Shown here in pieces: positions 17,814 to 27,309 of a stretch of 64,000 nt of DNA. Position numbers and translations under genes: made by a program. Within the stretch, counting starts at the first letter, position 1. Each line of letters starts with the position of its first letter. Source of the stretch: Microbacterium sp. Se63.02b (GTDB lineage: Bacteria > Actinomycetota > Actinomycetes > Actinomycetales > Microbacteriaceae); NCBI RefSeq assembly GCF_014171575.1, contig NZ_CP050453.1, positions 3,906,001 to 3,970,000 of the forward strand. The letters run 5' to 3'. The notes under the pieces are model-generated. The model did not search any database. It saw only the letters and a program-made list of their open reading frames with translations, and was not told the origin of the DNA.

Positions 17814-19190
17814 GTGACCCGTATGTCAGCGCCGCGCATCGCGGCCCCCCTTGCGGCCCTCGCCGCACTGTCCCTGCTCGCCGGCTGTTCCGCTGCCGAA
17901 GACTCGCCGGAGGCCGAGGACCAGAGCATCGTGTTCTGGACCCCGCAGACGACTCCCGAGCGACTCGCCGCTCAGGAGGAGGTCGCCACCGCCTTCACCG
18001 AGAAGACGGGCATCGAGGTCGAGGTCGTGCCGATGGCCGGCGCGGATCAGGATCAGGCGCTCGTGACAGGTGCCGCCAGCGGGGATGTGCCCGACGTGAT
18101 CCTGCACGCCTCGACGCAGACCGGGGCGTGGAGTTCGCAGGGCCTCCTCGACACTCAGGCCGCGACCGCCGCAGTCGACGCGCTCGGCCCCGACACGTTC
18201 AACGCGAACGCGCTCGAAGCCGTCACGATCGACGGGCAGATCTCCGCGGTTCCCAGCGACGGCTGGTCGCACGTGATCGCCTACCGCACCGACCTCCTCG
18301 AGCAGGCAGGGGTCGATGTGCCCACCTCGGTCGAAGAGCTCGCCGACGCAGCGACCACGGTCAAGGAGGAACTCGGCATCACCGGGCTGGCCTTCGGCAC
18401 GCAAGCAGGCACCGCATCGGCCACCGAGGGCATCCAGTCCCTGTTCCAGAGCGCCGGATGCGAACTCGTGACCGACGGCGAGGTCACCATCGACTCCGAC
18501 GCGTGCACCGAGGCCGCGGAGCAGTTCCTGGCCCTGCGCAACTCGTCGACCGCGGGAGACTTCGACGTGACCAGCGCACGCGCCGCCTACATGAACGGCG
18601 ACGCGGCGATGCTCCTCTTCTCCACCCACATCCTCGACGAGCTGGCCGGACTCGACCCCGCCACCCCCGCCACCTGCCCCGACTGCGCGGCGACGCCGAC
18701 CTTCCTCGCCGACAACACCGGCTTCATCACCGTGCTCGGCGAGGAGCCGCGACAGTATGGCGCCGTGCTCGGCTACGGCATCCCGACGGGTGCGAACACG
18801 GAGGCCGCCCAGCAGTACATCGAGTACGTGCTGGACGAGGGTTATGCCGACACTCTGGGCGTCGCCACCGAGGGGCGGGTGCCGCTGCGCAACGGGACGG
18901 CCGACGACCCCGAGGCATTCGCCGCCGCGTGGGGTGAGCTGGGCATCGGACCGGCCCACGACCGCACCTCGGCCGAGATCTACGGCGACGAGTTCGTGGA
19001 CGGCATGAGCGAGGGCATCAACTCGATCTACCTGTGGGGCATGGGCACGGACGACGCCACGCTCGCCGGGCTGGTGTTCAGCCAGGGCGTGCTCGCCAAC
19101 CAGATCGAGCAGCTCTACAACGGCTCGTCCCCCGCCGACGTGACCGCCGCCATGAAGGCGGCCGTCGAGGAGGTCCAGGCGGGCCTGTGA
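17814..19190 (+). CDS. sugar ABC transporter substrate-binding lipoprotein (CUT1)
   Basis: 458-residue family 1 extracellular solute-binding protein. The lipoprotein signal ends in LSLLAGCSAAED, giving a membrane-anchored binding protein. The mature part begins IVFWTPQTTPERLAAQEEVA and has the two-lobed MalE-like arrangement at full length. It starts at GTG 17814 or the nearby ATG 17823. First gene of an operon with two CUT1 permeases, a Gfo/Idh/MocA oxidoreductase and a GH89 enzyme, so its cargo is probably a GlcNAc-containing oligosaccharide; this is inferred from context. Confidence 0.9.
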   Translation: MTRMSAPRIAAPLAALAALSLLAGCSAAEDSPEAEDQSIVFWTPQTTPERLAAQEEVATAFTEKTGIEVEVVPMAGADQDQALVTGAASGDVPDVILHASTQTGAWSSQGLLDTQAATAAVDALGPDTFNANALEAVTIDGQISAVPSDGWSHVIAYRTDLLEQAGVDVPTSVEELADAATTVKEELGITGLAFGTQAGTASATEGIQSLFQSAGCELVTDGEVTIDSDACTEAAEQFLALRNSSTAGDFDVTSARAAYMNGDAAMLLFSTHILDELAGLDPATPATCPDCAATPTFLADNTGFITVLGEEPRQYGAVLGYGIPTGANTEAAQQYIEYVLDEGYADTLGVATEGRVPLRNGTADDPEAFAAAWGELGIGPAHDRTSAEIYGDEFVDGMSEGINSIYLWGMGTDDATLAGLVFSQGVLANQIEQLYNGSSPADVTAAMKAAVEEVQAGL

Positions 19191-20146
19191 GCACGGCACC
19201 TCTCCGTCACCGTCGGGAGCGGCACACCCGCCGCTCCCGCCGGGACGACCGCAACGGACTCCTGCTCACCGCCCCGACGTTCCTCGTCATCCTGCTCGCG
19301 TCGGTCATCCCGCTCCTGCTCGTGATCGTCTTCGCGTTCAGCGAGGTCAGGCTCGTCGACATCCCGCGCCTGGGCACAGAGCCGATCGACTGGACGCTCG
19401 ACAACTTCCGGCGCGCGATAGAGAACCCCGCCTTCTGGCGCGCTCTGGGCACCACGCTCCTGTACTCCACGCTGACGATGATCGGCTCGGTCGGCGTCGG
19501 CCTGGTGCTGGCCCTCGCGCTGCGGAGTCCGTTCCGAGGTCGAGGGATCGTGCGTGCACTCCTGCTCGTCCCGTACGTGCTCCCGCTGATCGCCGCCGTC
19601 ACCATCTGGCAGACCATGCTCAACCCGCAGTACGGCATCGTGAACGCCTTCGGCCGTCAGGTCCTGGGATGGGATCAGGCGATCGGCTTCCTCAACACCT
19701 CCTCGACCGAGGTCTTCGGGGTTCCGGTGCCGCTGTCGTTGCTGGTGGTCGTGGCGTTCGAGATCTGGACCTCCGCCCCGCTCGCATTCCTGTTCATCAC
19801 CGCGCGGCTGCAGGGCGTCTCTCCCAGCATCGAGGAAGCAGCCGCGCTCGACGGCGCGAACCGCATGCAGATCCTCTGGCGCATCGTCATGCCTCAGCTC
19901 AAGGGCGTCATCCTGCTGCTGTGCCTGCTGCGGTTCATCTGGACGTTCCAGAGCTTCAGCGAGGTCTATCTGCTCACCGAGGGCGCCGGAGGGACTCAGC
20001 TCATGGCGCTCAAGGTCTACACCGAGCTGGTCACCCGCGCCGACATCGGCAGCGCCTCCGCCTACGGACTGCTCATGTCGGTGGTGCTGATCGTGCTGCT
20101 CACCGTCTACGTCCTCGCCACCCGCAGAAAGGTGGACACCGAATGA
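19187..20146 (+). CDS. sugar ABC transporter permease (MalF-type)
   Basis: 319 residues from GTG 19187, overlapping the preceding stop (GTGA). Six predicted membrane segments begin with LLLTAPTFLVILLASVIPLL. The cytoplasmic EAA loop is EEAAALDGANRMQILWRIVMP, the coupling helix that contacts the ATPase. No ATPase gene lies in the operon, so it must use a shared MsiK-type ATPase encoded elsewhere, as is usual for actinobacterial CUT1 systems. Confidence 0.92.
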   Translation: MSTAPLRHRRERHTRRSRRDDRNGLLLTAPTFLVILLASVIPLLLVIVFAFSEVRLVDIPRLGTEPIDWTLDNFRRAIENPAFWRALGTTLLYSTLTMIGSVGVGLVLALALRSPFRGRGIVRALLLVPYVLPLIAAVTIWQTMLNPQYGIVNAFGRQVLGWDQAIGFLNTSSTEVFGVPVPLSLLVVVAFEIWTSAPLAFLFITARLQGVSPSIEEAAALDGANRMQILWRIVMPQLKGVILLLCLLRFIWTFQSFSEVYLLTEGAGGTQLMALKVYTELVTRADIGSASAYGLLMSVVLIVLLTVYVLATRRKVDTE

Positions 20147-21012
20147 CCCGCCGTCGCTCGCCGTTGCGTCCGCGCCCCGCCGCGATCGTGGGTCGGACGA
20201 TCCTCATCGCCGTCGCCCTCCTGTTCGCGATCGGTCCTGTGCTGTACGGATTCCTCCTGTCGGTGCGTCCGTACTCCTCGATCGTCCAGGCGCCGCTCGA
20301 TCTGTTCCCCGCCCTCGGCGAGCTCGACTTCTCGGGGTACACCACGGCGATGCTCGACCCGGAGCAGGGCGGCTTCGGCCTGGGACGCTTCGTGCTCAAC
20401 TCCCTCCTCGTGGGACTCGGCACCGTGGTCCTGTCGATCCTCGTCTCGATCCTGGGTGCGTACGCCGCCGCACGTCTGCGCTACCGCGGTCGGCGCGGGA
20501 TGAACGCGATCATCCTCGCGGTCTACCTGTTCCCCGGGATCGTGCTCTCGGTGCCGCTCTTCGTGCTCCTCGCCAGGGCGGGCCTCACTGGTTCGCTCAT
20601 CGGGTTGTTCCTCGTCTACGTCGCGACCACGGTTCCGGTGTCGATCTACATGCTGCGCAACTACTTCCAGGCGCTGCCGGAGAGCGTCGAGGAGGCAGCG
20701 ATCGTCGATGGGGCCTCGCTCCCGCAGATGCTGCGCAGCGTCGTGCTGCCGATCGCGCTCCCGGGGGTCGTCGCGACCTCGATCTACGTGTTCATGATCG
20801 CCTGGAACGAGTACTTCTACGCCCTGCTCTTCCTCGTGCGCGACCGCGCGCAGTGGACGGCGCCGCTCGGCATCTCGCAGCTGGCCGACTTCAACGTCCC
20901 GGTGACCGTGCTGCTGTCCGGATCCATCGCGGTGACCGTCCCCATCGTCATCCTCTTCTTCCTCGCGCAGCGCTACCTCGTCGAGGGACTGACGGCAGGA
21001 GCCGAGAAATGA
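20143..21012 (+). CDS. sugar ABC transporter permease (MalG-type)
   Basis: 289 residues, ATG 20143 in ATGA overlap with the first permease. Membrane segments start at IVGRTILIAVALLFAIGPVL; the EAA loop is VEEAAIVDGASLPQMLRSVV, followed by the MalG-like FMIAWNEYFYALLFL segment. It forms the heterodimeric channel with the upstream permease. Its stop overlaps the start of the oxidoreductase gene, continuing the chain of translational coupling through the operon. Confidence 0.92.
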   Translation: MTRRRSPLRPRPAAIVGRTILIAVALLFAIGPVLYGFLLSVRPYSSIVQAPLDLFPALGELDFSGYTTAMLDPEQGGFGLGRFVLNSLLVGLGTVVLSILVSILGAYAAARLRYRGRRGMNAIILAVYLFPGIVLSVPLFVLLARAGLTGSLIGLFLVYVATTVPVSIYMLRNYFQALPESVEEAAIVDGASLPQMLRSVVLPIALPGVVATSIYVFMIAWNEYFYALLFLVRDRAQWTAPLGISQLADFNVPVTVLLSGSIAVTVPIVILFFLAQRYLVEGLTAGAEK

Positions 21013-22396
21013 GCACGTCAGCGGGACCCCAGCGCATCGTCATCATCGGCGCGGGCGGCCGAGGTCGCGACGCCTACGGGCGATGGGCGATCGAGCACCC
21101 CGACCGCGCACGGATCGTGGCGGTGGCCGACCCGGCCCCAGATCGGCGTGAGGCGTTGGCCGCCGCGGCCGGAGGCGCGCGCACCTACGAGGACTGGCGG
21201 GGCGCGATCGCCGACCTCGGGCTGCTTCAGGCCGACGCCGTCGTGATCGCCGTGCCTGATGCCCTTCATGTCGATGTCGCGATCGCCGTCGCCGACGCAG
21301 GGCTGCCCTTCCTGCTCGAGAAGCCCGCCGCGCCGAGCGTCGAGGAACTCCGCCGACTCGCACAGCACGCCCGTCGCACATCGTCGGCCCTCGCCATCGG
21401 CCACGTGCTGCGCTTCACGCCGTTCTGGCGTTCGGTGAAGCGCATCCTCGACTCCGGCGCCATCGGACGCATGATCACCCTCGAGGTTCGCGAGAACGTC
21501 GGCTACTGGCACTTCGCGCACTCCTACGTGCGGGGCAATTGGCGGAACAGCACGACCTCGGGCCCGATGGCTCTGACGAAGACGTCGCACGACCTCGACA
21601 TCATCCGCTGGCTCGTCGGCGCAGCGCCGGAGACGGTCTACAGCATCGGGGAGTTGAGCTGGTTCCGCGCCGAGAACGCTCCCGCCGGCGCGCCGGAGTT
21701 CTGCGTGCAGGGCTGTCCCGTCGCCGACAGCTGCCCCTTCTTCGCCCCTCGGTACTACGTCGACGCACTCGCGGGGGTCACGGGCCACCCCGTGCATCTG
21801 CTGGGCGACGACATCTCCCCGCCGGCCGCATGCGCGCGTTGCGCGAGGGCGACTACGGCCGCTGCGTCTTCCGCAGCGACAACGACGTGGCAGACCATCA
21901 GCAGACCACGATGCGGTTCCCCCGAGGGGTGACCGCAACGCTCACGGCCTCGGCCTTCACCGCCGAGAACACCCGCAACGTCACGATCACGGGTTCGGCC
22001 GGCCAGTTGTCAGGACACATGGAGAGTGGAGAGATCGTGGTGGATCTGTTCTCACCCGATGGCCGGATCCCGGAGGGCTTGCCCCTCGACGCGCACGACA
22101 TCAGTCCCAAATCCGTCCTGGCGCACGAGCGCCACACTCTGCGGGTGGCCTTGCCCAACCCCGACCTCGGCGATCACGCCGGTCATGGCGGAGGGGACGC
22201 AGGGCTGATGGCCGAGTTCGTCGAAGCGGTGCGGCTCGGCATGGTCGGCACGGGCGAGCTCTCCTTCGAGACGGCACTCGACAGCCATCTCATGGCGTTC
22301 GGCGCGGAGGAATCGCGACGAACGGGTGAGCCCATCGACTTCGCCTCCTGGGCGCAGCGGATGGCACTGCCGCTCGATGAGGGGATCCGCCGGTGA
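21009..22396 (+). CDS. Gfo/Idh/MocA family oxidoreductase (frameshifted near 21835)
   Basis: About 463 residues once corrected. N-terminal Rossmann fold with IVIIGAGGRGRDAYGRWA, the EKPAAP motif that holds the catalytic lysine, and the C-terminal alpha/beta domain with KTSHDLDIIRWLVG. A cysteine cluster (CVQGCPVADSCPF) near residue 235 resembles that in sugar-side-chain oxidoreductases found in glycan operons. The frame shifts near 21835 and continues to 22396; length 3n+2 implies one missing base. Such NAD(P) enzymes oxidise or epimerise sugars, here probably a product of the GH89 enzyme. Confidence 0.85.
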
Positions 22397-24585
22397 CGGA
22401 GCACCCGGAGTCGGTGGTGCTCGCCCTGCTGGAGCGGGTGGGCGCCGACACGTCGCACGTGCGCGTGGAGGAGCTGCCGCCGGAGGAGACCCACGCCGCG
22501 GTCGCAGGGTTCGAGGCCGGGAACGGCGTGCTCACACTGCGCGGCACGGACGTGCTGTCGACGGCACGCGCGTTCGCCCGGTACCTGCACGGTCAGGGGC
22601 GTCGCATCACATGGGAGGCGCCGCGACTGGACCCGCCTTGGGGAGCGGTGGCCCGATGCGCCGCGAACCGAGCTGCGCACGCCCTTCGCCGTCAGATACC
22701 ACCTGAACGTCGTCACGCACGGATACTCCACGGCCTATTGGGATGAGGACCGATGGGAGCGGGAGCTCGACTGGATGGCGCTGCACGGGGTCACGCATCC
22801 TCTGCTGCTCACGGGCTACGAGTCGGTCCTGGCGGAGACGCTGCGTCGAGCCGGCGTGGATGCGACCGCTGCGCGCGTGGATCGGCAGCGCCGCACACCT
22901 GCCGTGGATGTCGATGGGCGGGATGCACGACTTCGGCGGCCCGTTGCCTGAGCGCTGGGACGACCGGAGGATCGCGCTCGCACGTCGCATCCTGACGCAC
23001 GCCCGCGAGCTGGGCATGACGCCTGTGCTGCCCCTTCCCGGAGGCCACGTCCCGCGCTCGGTCGCCGGTCCCGACGCGCTCGAGATCGAGTGGCAGGGCT
23101 GGCGCACACCCCTGATGGATCCCGCCTCCGCCGACTTCGCCCGCTTCATGAAGCTCTTCCTCGACACGCAGGAGGAGCTCCTCGGAGACCCGGGCTTCGC
23201 GCCCGTCTTCGCCGTCGATCCCTTCATCGAATCGCTGCCTCCGTCCGGTGACCTCGCCGACCTCGCCGCTGCCGGCGCGGGGGTGCACGACGCCATCACG
23301 GCCGTGCATCCGCGGGCGACCTGGCTTCTGCAGGGGTGGCCGTTCCACTATCACCGCGGATTCTGGACGGACGAGCGCGTGGCCGCGTACCTGTCTCGCG
23401 TGCCCCACGACCGGCTCCTCCTGATCGATCTCTGGGGCGAGCACGCGCCGATGTGGCGCAAGGGCATGCACGGGCGCCGATGGATCTGGACGGCCGTACA
23501 CAACTTCGGCGGCCGTTTCGCGCTCTTCGGGGACCTTCGCGGTCTCGCACGCGACGTGGCGGAGCTGATCGAGACGGCCCCCGACCGCCTGGAGGGCATC
23601 GGGCTCGCACCCGAGGCGATCGAGAACAACACCGTGTTCTACGAGGCCGCCTCCGATCTGGTCTGGGGACCGCTGGACATCGACACCTGGCTCGCAGACT
23701 TCGCCGTCCAGCGGTACGGTGTCGCCGACGACTCGGCGGTCGAAGCATGGCGACTGCTCGGCGCCACTCTCTACGGCCCCGGCCGCACCCGATCGATCCC
23801 CTCACCGGTGATCGCGCGACCGTGGAGCGCGCGCGCCCCGTTCGCGACGCAGCGTCTCGCCGGAGAGGCCCTCCCTGCGGGACCGCCTCGCATGTCGGCC
23901 AACATCGACGCCGAGAACGATCCCGCGGTACTGGGCGACCTCCCCCGCGATCACGCGCGCCGCGCAGCTTGCTGCTCTCCCTCGCCGATCGCGCGCTCTC
24001 CCGAGAGTCGCTGGAGAAGGACGTGGTCGAGTTGACCGGGCACGTGCTCGCCCAGGGCACCCGCTACCGCATCCGCGGCGCGCTCGAGGCGTTCGCTGCG
24101 GGAGACGCGCCCGAGGTGCGCCGCCAGGGTGCCGCTTTGGAGGATGATCTGCTGGCCCTCGATCGGCTGGCGGCGACGCGCGAGGACTCCCGGCATCCTC
24201 CTGGATCGATCACGCGCGCGCGTGGGGTGACACCCCGGCGGAGCGCGATGCGATGGAGCGAGACGCGCGCAGCCTGATCTCGGTCTGGGGTCATCAGAGC
24301 AGCGGGCTGCACGACTACTCCGGTCGGCATTGGTCTGGTCTGATCCGAGATCTCTACGCTCCGCGTTGGGACGCATGGATCCGGTGGCTGGCGGAATCGG
24401 TGGAGCGAGACGCAATCCCGGACGAGTCGGTGCTGCATCGCCGCATCATCGAGATCGAGGAGCGCTGGCGCGCGGGCACCGGCTCGGACGACGTCTCGTC
24501 CGAGGATCCCCTCGACGTCGCCGCGCGGATCCTCGCTACGCGCGCATCTCCCCGGAGTGCGACTCCGGACGGTCGCGCGGCATGA
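22393..24585 (+). CDS. GH89 alpha-N-acetylglucosaminidase (frameshifted)
   Basis: About 730 residues, NAGLU-like. The N-terminal NAGLU domain carries EAGNGVLTLRGTD; the catalytic TIM barrel has RYHLNVVTHGYSTAYWDED, ERELDWMALHGVTHPL and MGGMHDFGGPLPERW; the C-terminal helical domain has ISVWGHQSSGLHDYSGRHW. Predicted acid/base Glu is in VDPFIESLPPSG and the second catalytic Glu near LAPEAIENNTVFYEAA, by comparison with human NAGLU. Frames change near 22640, 22870, 23950 and 24205. The start overlaps the oxidoreductase stop (GTGA). It removes terminal alpha-linked GlcNAc. No signal peptide is seen, so it acts on imported oligosaccharides. Confidence 0.85.
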
Positions 24586-25969
24586 AGGCGGCCGCGACCA
24601 GGGTGAGCACGGCGGTCGCGGCGACGGCGACGAACACCCACACCGACGCGTGGATGATCGTGTCCGGGTCGTCGGTCCCTGCGCCCTGCGCGATGACCGC
24701 GTTCGAGATCGCCCCGAACACGGCGACGCCGACGGCACTCCCGGCGGAGCGCGCGAACGCGTTCATCCCGGTCACGGCCCCTCGCTCACCCCATTCGACC
24801 GAGGACTGGGCGGCGATGAGCGTTGGAGCAGCAGTCCACCCGAGCCCGAACCCGAGGACGAAGGCGATGCCCGCGACCATGAGCGGGTGCGGCCATGACG
24901 CCACCGCTGCCAGGGTGATCGCGGCGAGGGTGGTGATGCTCATCCCGATCATGGTGGTGCGACGGAAGCCGATCCTCAGATACAGGCGGCCGACGTTGGC
25001 GGCCGCGATCGGCCACCCCAGGGTCAGTGCCGCGACCGCGAGCCCTGAGAGCAACGGCGCGATGCCGAGCGAGCCTTCGAGGTAGGCAGGCGCGAAGCTC
25101 GTGACACCGATCATGAGTGCGCCGACACCGAGCGACACGACCGTGGTCGTCAGGATCAGCGGCCTGGCGACGAGGCGGAGGTCGACGATGGGCTCCTCGA
25201 CGCGGCGCTCGACGACGGCGAACAGCGCAAGGGCGACGATCCCGATCCCGAAGCAGAGCGCGCTCTGGACGGAGATCCATGCCCAGGCGTTGCCGCCCTC
25301 CAGCATGCCGAGGATGAGTCCGGTCAGCCCGATCGTCAGCAGCACGGCGCCCGCATAGTCGATCCGATGCCGACTCGTCTGCTTCTGCTCCTTGTACTTG
25401 AGTTGCAGCATCCACGCGGCGATGAGACACAGGGGGATGTTCACCCAGAAGATCCACCGCCAGGCGTCGAGCTGTGCGAACACCCCGCCGAGGGCCGGAC
25501 CGACGACCGACGAGATCGCCCACACGCTCGCGATGTATCCCTGCACCTTGGCACGCTCGGCGACCGTGTAGATGTCGCCGACGATCGTCATCGCCATCGG
25601 CGCGACGGCCCCGGCACCGAGCCCTTGGATGATGCGGAACACGATCAGCGCCGGCATGCTCCACGCGAAGCCGCAGAGCACGGAGCCCAGGAGGAACAGG
25701 GCGATGCCCAGGAGGATGATCGGTTTGCGCCCGACCGTGTCGGCGAACCGGGAGTAGATCGGAACACTCACCGCCTGCGCGAGCAGGTACACCGAGAACA
25801 GCCAGGGGAACTGCTGATAGCTGCCGAGATCGCGGACGATGCTCGGCACGGCTGTCGCGAGGATGGTGGCATCGATGGCGATGAGCCCGGTGGCGAGCAT
25901 CAGCGCCCCGAGGATCGGCCCTCGCGCCGACCGGAATCCGATGGAGGCGCGGTCGACGGAGGCAGTCAC
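24536..25969 (-). CDS. MFS drug-type exporter (DHA2/EmrB-like)
   Basis: 477-residue major facilitator with roughly 14 hydrophobic segments. Conserved features include LIAIDATILATAVPSIVRDL, the loop motif SRFADTVGRKPIILLG and motif-C-like IASVWAISSVVGPALGGVFA, which marks proton antiporters. It should export drugs or metabolites across the inner membrane. Its 3' end overlaps the tail of the convergent GH89 gene by 50 bp, so there is no room for an intergenic terminator. Confidence 0.88.
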   Translation of the reverse strand: MTASVDRASIGFRSARGPILGALMLATGLIAIDATILATAVPSIVRDLGSYQQFPWLFSVYLLAQAVSVPIYSRFADTVGRKPIILLGIALFLLGSVLCGFAWSMPALIVFRIIQGLGAGAVAPMAMTIVGDIYTVAERAKVQGYIASVWAISSVVGPALGGVFAQLDAWRWIFWVNIPLCLIAAWMLQLKYKEQKQTSRHRIDYAGAVLLTIGLTGLILGMLEGGNAWAWISVQSALCFGIGIVALALFAVVERRVEEPIVDLRLVARPLILTTTVVSLGVGALMIGVTSFAPAYLEGSLGIAPLLSGLAVAALTLGWPIAAANVGRLYLRIGFRRTTMIGMSITTLAAITLAAVASWPHPLMVAGIAFVLGFGLGWTAAPTLIAAQSSVEWGERGAVTGMNAFARSAGSAVGVAVFGAISNAVIAQGAGTDDPDTIIHASVWVFVAVAATAVLTLVAAAFMPRDRPESHSGEMRA

Positions 25970-26006
25970 CTCAGGGACAAGCGTGCGCGGCGCACGGGTA
26001 TTCCGG

Positions 26007-26360
26007 TCACGATGACGCGGTGCGGCCCGGCTCCTCGCCGTCCGCGTCGCCCTCGGGCTCCGGGTCGTACAGCACCGGACGGTCGACGGTCTTGGTGACG
26101 TCGGCCGGGTCGACGGCGAGGATGAGCATCGCCAGGATCAGCAGTGTGACGATGAAGGCCCCGCCACCGACCACGAGGCCGAGCGCGACAGGGGTGAGTC
26201 CGTCGTAGGTGCCGTTCGCGATCGCGGTGTTCACGCGCGAGGTGAAGGCGCCGGTCGAGACCAGTGTGACCACCGCGGCGAAGACACCGCAGCCCAGGGC
26301 GATGAGCAGGAGGTGCAGGGGGCGCAGGATGTCCCGACGGGTGGGCTTCTCGTCGCTCAT
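26007..26360 (-). CDS. small two-helix membrane protein
   Basis: 117 residues with two membrane segments (HLLLIALGCGVFAAVVTLVS and VVGGGAFIVTLLILAMLILA) and an acidic cytoplasmic tail (EPEGDADGEEPG). It overlaps the upstream DUF308-like gene by four bases (ATGA), so the two proteins are made together. The family is not recognised; the pairing suggests a subunit or accessory role for the larger membrane protein. Confidence 0.75.
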   Translation of the reverse strand: MSDEKPTRRDILRPLHLLLIALGCGVFAAVVTLVSTGAFTSRVNTAIANGTYDGLTPVALGLVVGGGAFIVTLLILAMLILAVDPADVTKTVDRPVLYDPEPEGDADGEEPGRTASS

Positions 26361-27007
26361 CGTTCTCCTCCGTGCACCGAGGGGGCGGCGCTTCCCGTTG
26401 ACTCGTCGGCCGCGGCGGCAGCGTCCACCTTCTTCGGGGTGAGCCCGGCGATGCCGAGGAAGACCGCGACGATCGCCGCATAGCCGCCGAACATGCCGAC
26501 ACCCAGGATGATGCCGGAGAGCACGAAGGTCCCGGCCTCGTCGATCGTGTACTCCTGCACGAACCCGGACGGGATCAAGAGCAGGACGACGCCGAGCAGG
26601 ATGCCCAGCGCCCCGACGGTGATCGCGTCGCGCGCCAGCGGGTCACGGGTGCGTCGTGCACGGATTCCTGCGAGCAGCTCGATCGCACCGCTGAGGATGG
26701 CCCAGCTCGAGACGACGATGAAGAACATGTCGTCCGAGCGCAGCGCGGGGATGCCGCTCAGCCCTCCCGCAAAGATGCCGAGCACCGCGAGCAGGATGGC
26801 CGACCAGCGTGACCCGGCGGGGAGCACCAGCCACGCGGCGAGCAGGTGCACCAGCGCGGTCACGAACGCGAAGCCGCTGAAGACCGCGAGGCCGATGGGC
26901 GCCGAGTGGTCCGACGAGAACGTGATCATCAGCGCAGCGACGGCGGCGAACAGTGCGCGCAGCAATTGCACGTGGCGCAGGGTGAATGCGCGAGCAGGGG
27001 CAGGCAT
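26357..27007 (-). CDS. HdeD/DUF308-like membrane protein
   Basis: 216 residues from ATG 27007, with about six hydrophobic segments including AIGLAVFSGFAFVTALVHLL-type and AITVGALGILLGVVLLLIPS stretches. The repeated glycine-rich pairs and the short acidic tail fit the DUF308 (HdeD-like) family, often mislabelled as acyl-CoA synthetase. An upstream GTG at 27055 would add 16 residues but no membrane segment. Function unknown, possibly stress-linked. First gene of a two-gene unit with the small membrane protein. Confidence 0.7.
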   Translation of the reverse strand: MPAPARAFTLRHVQLLRALFAAVAALMITFSSDHSAPIGLAVFSGFAFVTALVHLLAAWLVLPAGSRWSAILLAVLGIFAGGLSGIPALRSDDMFFIVVSSWAILSGAIELLAGIRARRTRDPLARDAITVGALGILLGVVLLLIPSGFVQEYTIDEAGTFVLSGIILGVGMFGGYAAIVAVFLGIAGLTPKKVDAAAAADESTGSAAPSVHGGER

Positions 27008-27091
27008 GACGGTCCAGAGTCCTCCGGGGTGTTCCCCCAGTCTACGCGGGGCCACGGAGCCGCGATGCCGCGAGCACGGCGGCCGAGGATT

Positions 27092-27136
27092 CGTGAAGCC
27101 CGGCGGATCTCCCCAGATCGATTGCCGGGCTTCACG
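27092..27136. repeat. perfect 13-bp inverted repeat with nested stem in a divergent intergenic region
   Basis: CGTGAAGCCCGGC (27092-27104) and GCCGGGCTTCACG (27124-27136) are exact reverse complements. The 19-base loop contains a second stem, GATCT-CCCC-AGATC. The element lies within the 302-bp gap (27008-27309) between two divergent genes, in which I see no other feature. It could be a terminator of an unseen transcript, an operator or a small mobile-type repeat. There is no U-tract. Confidence 0.55.
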
Positions 27137-27309
27137 ACATACGCAGCAAGGGGGGCATCACTGCGTCAGGCCGCAGCTCGCAGGGTCGGGCACCCGCCCA
27201 CGAAGACGGCCAAGTGACCCCACATGCCCACCCGGTCCCCTGAGGTACGCGCGTGCGGTCGTATGCTCACTTTAGGGCGGTGGTCTTCACATACCGGACG
27301 GGGGCTGTG

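Noticed and set aside
27008..27309. CRISPR-like repeat in the divergent gap
   Set aside because: Only one inverted repeat is present, with no array of spacers.
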